Positions 7,186-12,092 of a stretch of 12,092 bases of DNA are shown piece by piece; the first letter of the stretch is position 1; the number at the start of each line of letters is the position of its first letter. This stretch comes from an uncultured Actinomycetes bacterium (GTDB lineage Bacteria > Actinomycetota > CALGFH01): the NCBI GenBank assembly GCA_937881255.1, contig CALGFH010000367.1:1-12092 (forward strand), read 5' to 3'. The translations under genes and the position numbers were made by a program. Below the pieces are notes generated by a model that saw only the letters and a program-made list of their open reading frames with translations, was not told the origin of the DNA and ran no database searches.

Positions 7186-7286
7186 GGCCCCCCCGAGCTC
7201 GATTTGAGCGTTGCCCGAAATCTGCGCGGTAATGATGCCCACCTCTGCTGGACGCTAACGTAATGAGTCGGATGATCCCGCAGCCC

Positions 7287-8591
7287 TCAGAGCCGGACCA
7301 GGTTGCCCGGGTCTCCTTCGATGGCGTGGCGGGCGTCGAACAGCAGCGCGGCCGACCGGGCCAGCCACTCCAGGTCGTAGCTGGAGTGGGGGGTCAGCAG
7401 CGCGACCAGGTCGGCGCCGGCGACCGCCCTCGGGGTCAGGGCGGTGCGCTGCAGGCGGCGGCCGTCGAGATCGATGGCGTCCACGAACGGGTCGTGGAAG
7501 GAGAGCTTGGCCCCGCGGCGGGCCAGGGCGGCCATCACCCGCAGCGACGGCGACTCGCGGACGTCGCCGACGTCGGGCTTGTAGGCCACGCCGAGGACCA
7601 GGACGCGGGCGCCCTTGAGCGCCTTGGCGTGCTCGTTGAGGGCCTCGCCGATGCGGCGGGCCACCCAGCCGGGCATCTGGGCGTTGACGTCCTGGGCCTG
7701 CTCGAGGATGCGGAACTGGTGGCCGACGTCGCGGCGGACCTGCCAGGCCAGGTAGGCCGGGTCGAGCGGGATGCAGTGGCCGCCGACCCCGGGGCCGGGG
7801 GTGAAGGCCATGAAGCCGAACGGCTTGGTGGCGGCGGCCGCGATGACCTCCCAGACGTCGATGCCGGTCTCGTGGCAGACCATGGCCATCTCGTTGACCA
7901 GGGCGATGTTGACGTGGCGGAAGGTGTTCTCGAGCAGCTTGGCCAGCTCGGCCGCCCGGGCCGAGGACACGGTCACCACCTTCTCGATCATCTGCTCGTA
8001 GAACAGCGCCGCCACCGAGGTCGCCTCGGCGGTGGTGCCGCCGACGATCCGGGGGGTGTTGGCGAAGTGGAACTCCTGGTTGCCCGGGTCGATGCGCTCG
8101 GGCGAGTAGGCGAGCAGGAAGTCCCGCCCGACCCGCTGGCCGGACGCCTCCAGCAGGGGGGCGACCAGCTCGTTGGTGGTGCCCGGGTAGGTGGTCGACT
8201 CCAGCACCACCAGCCGCCCCCCGGTCAGGTGCTCGGCCACGTCGCGGCAGGCCTGCTCGACGAAGGAGAGGTCGGGCGTGTGGTCGCGGACCGGGGTGGG
8301 CACGCAGATGCAGACCACGTCGGCGGTGGCCAGGGCCTGGCCGCCGGTGGCGAAGTCGAGCCGGCCGGTGGCCACGCCCCGCTGGAAGGCGCCCTCGTCG
8401 ACCCCGGGGACGCACAGCTCGCCGGCGGCCAGGGCGGCCACCCGGGCCGGGTCGGTGTCGATGCCGGTGACCGGGAACCCGGCCTCGGCGGCCGCGCAGG
8501 CCAGCGAGAGCCCCACGTAGCCCTGGCCGACCACCGCCACCCGGGCGTCGCGGGCCAGGATGCGGCGTCGGAGAGAGGCGGTGGATCGCAT
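7287..8591 (-). CDS. Nucleotide-sugar 6-dehydrogenase (UDP-GlcNAc/ManNAc or UDP-glucose type)
   Basis: This 434-residue protein belongs to the UDP-glucose/GDP-mannose dehydrogenase family, which oxidises C6 of a nucleotide sugar to a carboxylate with two NAD+. The N-terminal Rossmann loop is VAVVGQGYVGLSLA (18-31), ICVPTP is at 95-100, and the central helix contains LAKLLENTFRHVN with the catalytic K218. The catalytic cysteine C273 lies in GPGVGGHCIPLDP. The C-terminal domain shows VLGVAYKPDVGDVRESPS (332-349). YSPERIDPGN (162-171) with NTPRIVGG points to the WbpA/WecC-like N-acetylhexosamine branch more than to plain UDP-glucose dehydrogenases, but this is a judgement by eye. The start is ATG 8591, with AGAGGA about 7 bases upstream, 11 bases after the stop of the CapD-like gene. 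The frame stays open far upstream, but that part is antisense-frame shadow over the CapD-like gene. It supplies a UDP-uronic acid. Confidence 0.94.
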   Translation of the reverse strand: MRSTASLRRRILARDARVAVVGQGYVGLSLACAAAEAGFPVTGIDTDPARVAALAAGELCVPGVDEGAFQRGVATGRLDFATGGQALATADVVCICVPTPVRDHTPDLSFVEQACRDVAEHLTGGRLVVLESTTYPGTTNELVAPLLEASGQRVGRDFLLAYSPERIDPGNQEFHFANTPRIVGGTTAEATSVAALFYEQMIEKVVTVSSARAAELAKLLENTFRHVNIALVNEMAMVCHETGIDVWEVIAAAATKPFGFMAFTPGPGVGGHCIPLDPAYLAWQVRRDVGHQFRILEQAQDVNAQMPGWVARRIGEALNEHAKALKGARVLVLGVAYKPDVGDVRESPSLRVMAALARRGAKLSFHDPFVDAIDLDGRRLQRTALTPRAVAGADLVALLTPHSSYDLEWLARSAALLFDARHAIEGDPGNLVRL

Positions 8592-8602
8592 GGACAGGTC
8601 CT

Positions 8603-10573
8603 CTAGATGACGGCCGAGTCGCGTACGACCGCGGGCGCCGGGTGCAGGGAGCCGGTGGCCAGGTCGACCATCCGGCCGGCCAGCTCGGAGGCCAGTCCCT
8701 CCGGGCTGAGGTACTCGAGCTCGGTCAGGGCCCGGTGGACGGCGGCCCGGTCGGGCACCGGCGGCCGCGAGACCACGATCGCCGGGTGGCCGCTGGGCAG
8801 CTGCTCCTCGTCGCCGGCGACGATGTCCTCGACCATCTTCTCGCCCGCCCGGACCCCGGTGATCTCGATCGGGACGTCCCGGCCGGGGATCCGGCCCGAC
8901 AGCCGGATGAGCCGCTCGGCCAGGTCCATGATCCGCACCGGCTCGCCCATGTCGAGGGTGAACACCTCGCCCCCGATCGACAGGGCCGCGGCCTGCAGGA
9001 CCAGCTGGACCGCCTCCTGCACGCTCATGAAGTAGCGGGTCATGTTGGGGTCGGTGACGGTCACCGGCCCGCCCCGGGAGATCTGCCGGAAGAAGGTCGG
9101 GATCACGCTCCCCCGGCTGCCGAGGACGTTGCCGAAGCGGACCGCGCACAGCACCGTCTCGGAGTCCTGGAGGCTGCGGACCACCTGCTCGGCCAGCCAC
9201 TTGGAGGCGCCCATGACGCTCTTGGGGTTGATCGCCTTGTCGGTGGAGATGAGCACGAAGTGGCCGGCCCCGGTGGCCACGGCCGCGTCGGCCAGGTTGG
9301 CCGTGCCGAGCACGTTGGTGGCCAGCGCCTCCTCGGGGTGGATCTCGAGCACGGGCACGTGCTTGTGGGCGGCGGCGTGGAAGACGATGTCGGGCCGCGA
9401 GCGCATGAACACGCTGAACACGCGCTCCCGGTCGCGGATGTCGGCCAGCACCACCTCGACCCGCATCTCGGCCGCCACCAGGTCGACCTCGCCGTTGGCC
9501 CCGGCCAGGTCGTCGCGGTACTCGTCCAGCGACATGACGGCGTCGTGCAGGTGGGTCTCGTCGTGGTCGAGCAGGATCAGCGAGGCCGGCCCGAAGCTGG
9601 CCACCTGGCGGGCGATCTCGGAGCCGATCGAGCCGCCGGCCCCGGTCACCAGCACCCGGCGGCCCCGCAGCATGCCCTTGACCGACTCGAGGTCGGTCTC
9701 GACCTGCTTGCGCCCCAGCAGGTCCTCGATGCGCAGGTCGCGCAGGTCGCGGGCGGTGACCTTGCCGCCGACGGTCTCGTGGACGCTGGGCAGGACCTTG
9801 AGGGTGACGTGGGCCCGCTCGCACATCCCGGCCACGTCCCTGACCAGGTCGTCGGTGGCCGACGGGATGGCCAGCAGGACGGCCGAGACCTGGTAGCGGT
9901 CGGCCACCCGGGGGATCGAGGCCAGGGTGCCGAGCACCGGGATGCCGTGCAGCCGCCGCCCGACCTTGCGCCGGTCGTCGTCGACCACCCCGACCGGGAA
10001 GAGGCCGAGCGATGGGCTGTGGAGCAGGTCCTTCAGCATCATCGAGCCGGCCGAGCCGGCCCCGACGACCAGCACCCGGTGCCGGTCGGCGACCAGCGAC
10101 CGCTGCCTGGCCGCGAACAGCCGGCTCTGGAAGCGGATGGCCCCGGTGCCGAGCAGGTTGAGCACGGCCCCGAAGATGGTCACCGACAGGGGCAGGGCCC
10201 GGAACCCGCCCGAGGCGACCTGGACGAGCAGGTTGGCCAGGACGACGCCGGCGCCGCCGAGCACGCCGGCCCGGACGATGCGGCGGGCCTCGAGCACGCT
10301 GGCGTAGCGCCACATGGGCCCGTACAGGCCGCAGCGCTGGTTCATCACCAGGTGGCCGGCGATGGCGAAGGGCATGAAGGCCCAGAAGTTCCACCAGTAG
10401 CCGGGCGGCACCGACCCGTCGAAGCGCAGGACCAGGGTCAGCAGGTAGGCGACGAGGGCGACGACCAGGTCGAGGAGGGCGAGCGGGGCGTCACGCCGGA
10501 CGCGCTCGGCAAGGCCCCCCGAATCTGGGGCCAGGGTCTCGGCCGGCCGGTGAGGTCCGGGTTCCTGGTCCAC
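8603..10573 (-). CDS. Membrane-anchored CapD/PglF-type UDP-N-acetylglucosamine 4,6-dehydratase
   Basis: This 656-residue protein has the long PglF/CapD/WbpM architecture. Four N-terminal membrane segments lie near 30-50, 60-76, 100-120 and 125-147. A first Rossmann domain has VLVVGAGSAGS (167-177), and a C-terminal SDR domain has VLVTGAGGSIGSEIA (307-321), VFHAAAHKHVPVLE (397-410) and LISTDKAINPKSVMGASK (441-458). The family replaces the usual catalytic Tyr with Met, and M454/K458 fit this. RFGNVLGSRGSV (479-490) is also family-specific. Known members form UDP-4-keto-6-deoxy-GlcNAc, the precursor of bacillosamine, QuiNAc or FucNAc sugars. No aminotransferase that would take it to bacillosamine is in the window. 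The only workable start is GTG 10573: an in-frame TAG lies at 10585-10583 and no Shine-Dalgarno is visible, so a leaderless mRNA is possible. The dehydrogenase gene follows after 11 bases. Confidence 0.95.
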   Translation of the reverse strand: MDQEPGPHRPAETLAPDSGGLAERVRRDAPLALLDLVVALVAYLLTLVLRFDGSVPPGYWWNFWAFMPFAIAGHLVMNQRCGLYGPMWRYASVLEARRIVRAGVLGGAGVVLANLLVQVASGGFRALPLSVTIFGAVLNLLGTGAIRFQSRLFAARQRSLVADRHRVLVVGAGSAGSMMLKDLLHSPSLGLFPVGVVDDDRRKVGRRLHGIPVLGTLASIPRVADRYQVSAVLLAIPSATDDLVRDVAGMCERAHVTLKVLPSVHETVGGKVTARDLRDLRIEDLLGRKQVETDLESVKGMLRGRRVLVTGAGGSIGSEIARQVASFGPASLILLDHDETHLHDAVMSLDEYRDDLAGANGEVDLVAAEMRVEVVLADIRDRERVFSVFMRSRPDIVFHAAAHKHVPVLEIHPEEALATNVLGTANLADAAVATGAGHFVLISTDKAINPKSVMGASKWLAEQVVRSLQDSETVLCAVRFGNVLGSRGSVIPTFFRQISRGGPVTVTDPNMTRYFMSVQEAVQLVLQAAALSIGGEVFTLDMGEPVRIMDLAERLIRLSGRIPGRDVPIEITGVRAGEKMVEDIVAGDEEQLPSGHPAIVVSRPPVPDRAAVHRALTELEYLSPEGLASELAGRMVDLATGSLHPAPAVVRDSAVI

Positions 10574-10658
10574 ACCCGAAGTCTAGAGAGCCTGCTCTGT
10601 CCGCTGATCCGCCGCGATCCGTAATCCCGGTACGTCGGGAGGGTACGTCGATCGCAGG
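10574..10658 (-). promoter_or_regulatory. Upstream region of CapD-like gene with tandem GACGTACC and -10-like TAGACT
   Basis: These 85 bases lie between two minus-strand genes. Read on the minus strand, GACGTACC occurs twice (10649-10642 and 10636-10629, 13-base period), followed by an interrupted palindrome AGAGCAGGCTCT (10598-10587) and TAGACT (10585-10580), a fair actinobacterial -10 (TANNNT). TAGACT ends 6 bases before the GTG at 10573, which would place the transcript start at or beside the start codon. No convincing -35 is visible. The GACGTACC core is shared with the inverted repeat at 4920-4968. Confidence 0.42.
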
Positions 10659-11687
10659 TCAGGCGGCCTGCCAACGGAGGTCCGGGCCGAGGCGGCCGGC
10701 CTCCAGGAGGGCCCCGATCCGGGCGATCCGCTGGAACCGCCAGCCGCCGAGGTCGGCCGCGTCCAGGCCGTGCTCCTTGAAGGCGGCGTACAGCTGCTCG
10801 ACCCCCTGGCGGACGGTCCAGCGCAGCTCGACCCCGGGGAGGGTGGCCAGCTTGGCGCAGTCGACCCGGTAGCAGCGCAGGTCGGGGCCGGCGCCCTCGG
10901 CGAAGGTGACCTCGCTGCCCGGCACGACCTCGCGGACCAGCTCGGCGACCTCGCGGATGCGGTAGTTCTCCTCGGTCCGGCCGACGTTGAAGGCCTGGTT
11001 GTGGACCAGGTCGCGGGGCGCCTGGAGCACCGCCAGGAAGGCGTTGGAGATGTCGAGCACGTGGACCAGCGGCCGCCACGGGGTGCCGTCGCTCATCAGG
11101 TGCACCGCCCCGGTGGCGAAGGCCACCCCGACCAGGTTGTTGACCACCACGTCGCCCCGCAGCCGGGGCGAGACCCCGTAGGCGGTGGCGTTGCGCAGGT
11201 AGGTCGGGCTGAAGCTGTCGTCGGCCAGCTCGGCGATGTCCCGCTCGGCCAGGACCTTGGACTCCCCGTAGGGGGTGACCGGGTTGAACGGGGCCTGCTC
11301 GTCCAGGAAGCCGTCGTTGTCGGAGGCCCCGTAGAGGCTGCACGAGGAGGAGTACAGGTAGCGGCCCACCCCGGCCTGCTTGGCCACCCGGGCGAGGTGG
11401 ACCGAGGCCAGGTGGTTGATGTCGTAGGTGCAGCCCGGGTTGAGGTTGCCGAGCGGGTCGTTGGAGATGGCGGCCAGGTGGACCACGGCGTCGAAGCCCT
11501 CCAGGTCCTCCGGGCCGACGTCGCGGATGTCCTTGGCCAGGGTGGGGACCTTCTCGGGCTCGGGCCCGAAGGTGCAGTCGGCGAACAGCAGGCTGTCCAG
11601 GCCGACCACCTCGTGGCCGGCCCTGGCCAGGTAGGGGGCCATGACCGCCCCGATGTAGCCGTCGGACCCGGTGACCAGTACCCGCAC
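10659..11687 (-). CDS. NAD-dependent sugar epimerase/dehydratase (extended SDR)
   Basis: This 342-residue extended SDR has the NAD loop VTGSDGYIGAV (5-15), VVHLAAISNDP (68-78), catalytic serines in YLYSSSCSLYG (110-120) and the YxxxK pair Y140/K144 in TPYGESKVLAE. YLRNATAYGVSPRLRGDVV (163-181) and WRPLVHVLDISNA (204-216) are substrate-domain motifs. I know them from a subgroup of sugar epimerases/dehydratases in actinobacterial glycan and antibiotic-sugar clusters, often annotated only as NAD-dependent epimerase/dehydratase; the substrate is unknown. The start is GTG 11687 with GGGAGGGG a few bases upstream. It is the promoter-proximal gene of the minus-strand block, and 85 bases separate it from the CapD-like gene, which may also have its own promoter. 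It probably acts in the cytoplasm on a nucleotide sugar made in this locus. It is only distantly like the SDR at 5015. Confidence 0.92.
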   Translation of the reverse strand: MRVLVTGSDGYIGAVMAPYLARAGHEVVGLDSLLFADCTFGPEPEKVPTLAKDIRDVGPEDLEGFDAVVHLAAISNDPLGNLNPGCTYDINHLASVHLARVAKQAGVGRYLYSSSCSLYGASDNDGFLDEQAPFNPVTPYGESKVLAERDIAELADDSFSPTYLRNATAYGVSPRLRGDVVVNNLVGVAFATGAVHLMSDGTPWRPLVHVLDISNAFLAVLQAPRDLVHNQAFNVGRTEENYRIREVAELVREVVPGSEVTFAEGAGPDLRCYRVDCAKLATLPGVELRWTVRQGVEQLYAAFKEHGLDAADLGGWRFQRIARIGALLEAGRLGPDLRWQAA

Positions 11688-11913
11688 GATGCCCCTCCCG
11701 CTCGTCGTCGGATGACCACTATAGGCACTGGCGGGGGCGGCGAAGACGGGCAGAACGGCAGCTTGGCGCGAAGCTACGCTGTCTGACCCAGCCGCCGGTA
11801 CGACGATTGCCGCTGGGCAGCCTGGAGGATCCCTACCATGCTTGCTCTAGCCGCAGACAGCGTCCGTCCAGGACCCAGAGGGTCGATTTTGGGGGGGCCA
11901 CTTGGCATTCGGC
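11688..11913. promoter_or_regulatory. Divergent intergenic region with -10-like TATAGT for the minus-strand block
   Basis: These 226 bases separate the minus-strand epimerase from a plus-strand gene start. On the minus strand TATAGT (11723-11718) is a good -10 match about 30 bases before the GTG at 11687, followed by GGGAGGGG as ribosome site; the -35 is poor (around CTTCGC). On the plus strand GGAGGA (11824-11829) lies 8 bases before an ATG at 11838, in a frame with non-coding codon use. A run of seven G (11891-11897) precedes the better-supported coding start. I see no terminator or repeat. Confidence 0.4.
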
Positions 11914-12092
11914 ATGTCCATTCTCGGCGACGGTTCGCGTCCGACCTCGATCGCCGGCACCAGCGAACTCGAGACCCGCTGGATGCCGGCGTGCCAGGGC
12001 GGGTGGGCCTTCTACGCCAGCGTCTGGACCCTCCGCGTCGCCGACCGCACCCACGGGTTCCACCTGGACCGGGTGCACGCCAGCCGCCACCA
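11914..12092 (+). CDS. 5' end of an unrecognised protein, runs off the window
   Basis: A plus-strand frame from ATG 11914 stays open for 59 codons to the window edge. About 55 of the 59 third positions are G or C, the pattern of real genes here, while the competing frames lack it. The product starts MSILGDGSRPTSIAGTSELE and continues through WMPACQGGWAFYASVWTLRV. There is no signal peptide or membrane segment and I recognise no family. The frame is open back to 11851, with a TTG at 11902 as another possible start. No good Shine-Dalgarno lies before ATG 11914. A strong GGAGGA plus ATG at 11838 is in a different frame, so the true start is uncertain. It is divergent from the polysaccharide genes, so it may belong to another transcription unit. 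Confidence 0.5.
   Translation, partial: MSILGDGSRPTSIAGTSELETRWMPACQGGWAFYASVWTLRVADRTHGFHLDRVHASRH

Noticed and set aside
7263..8606. 447-codon plus-strand frame opposite the dehydrogenase gene
   Set aside because: It is antisense shadow of a gene with intact catalytic Lys and Cys motifs.
8592..10394. Upstream extension of the 6-dehydrogenase frame to 10394
   Set aside because: About 600 residues are Arg/Pro/Gly-rich and overlap the CapD-like gene on the same strand. The dehydrogenase fold starts properly after ATG 8591, which has a ribosome site.
8642..10624. 660-codon plus-strand frame opposite the CapD-like gene
   Set aside because: It is rich in Gly, Gln, Val and His in a repetitive pattern expected from the antisense of a GC-rich gene, and has no motif. 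The minus-strand CapD motifs are unmistakable.
11833..12090. 85-codon minus-strand frame at the right edge
   Set aside because: Codon third positions do not fit a gene, there is no ribosome site at the edge start, and the plus-strand frame from 11914 has about 93% G/C third positions over the same bases.
1..12092. Insertion sequence, tRNA, riboswitch or CRISPR array
   Set aside because: I found no transposase motifs, paired terminal repeats with target duplications, tRNA-like folds or regularly spaced repeats.

Overview
The window looks like chromosomal DNA of a very GC-rich actinobacterium. Hand-counted 60-base lines inside typical genes reach 80% GC or more, third codon positions are almost all G or C, several starts are GTG, and Shine-Dalgarno sequences such as GGGAGG are visible. 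Genus and species cannot be read from this. The content is a piece of a surface-polysaccharide (capsule, exopolysaccharide or cell-wall glycan) biosynthesis locus. I see no mobile element, tRNA, rRNA or CRISPR array.

Layout. At the left edge is the 3' part of an asparagine-synthase-like amidotransferase (+), which overlaps a convergent GT4 glycosyltransferase (-) by 31 bp. Only 29 bp separate that transferase from a divergent plus-strand block (1888-6013): two more GT4 glycosyltransferases, an unrecognised polytopic membrane protein, and an NAD-dependent sugar epimerase/dehydratase. The first three genes overlap by 4 and 1 bases, and the fourth begins right after the third stop. Facing it is a minus-strand block (11687 down to 6010): an SDR epimerase/dehydratase, a membrane-anchored CapD/PglF-type UDP-sugar 4,6-dehydratase, a UDP-N-acetylhexosamine/UDP-glucose-type 6-dehydrogenase, and a multi-pass acyltransferase of clearly lower GC. 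The blocks meet at 6010-6013, where the two stop codons overlap inside a 9-bp hairpin. A further plus-strand gene begins near 11914 and leaves the window.

How the genes fit together (inference from families): the CapD-like enzyme, the dehydrogenase and the two epimerases would make modified nucleotide sugars (deoxy/keto sugars and uronic acids). The AsnB-like protein could amidate a uronic acid. The three GT4 enzymes would assemble the repeat unit, and the acyltransferase would decorate it. The initiating transferase, flippase, polymerase and chain-length genes are not visible, so the locus must extend further, or the 303-residue membrane protein fills one of these roles in a form I do not recognise.

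The most interesting non-coding signals are four copies of GGTACGTC upstream of two sugar genes (an 11-bp inverted repeat at 4920-4968 and a tandem pair at 10629-10649), a possible leaderless start of the CapD-like gene, the shared-stop hairpin at 5998-6021 with a 20-bp near-palindrome beside it, and heptameric G tracts close to two start regions. I do not see a clearly new biological system; the membrane protein and these cis elements are the best leads.
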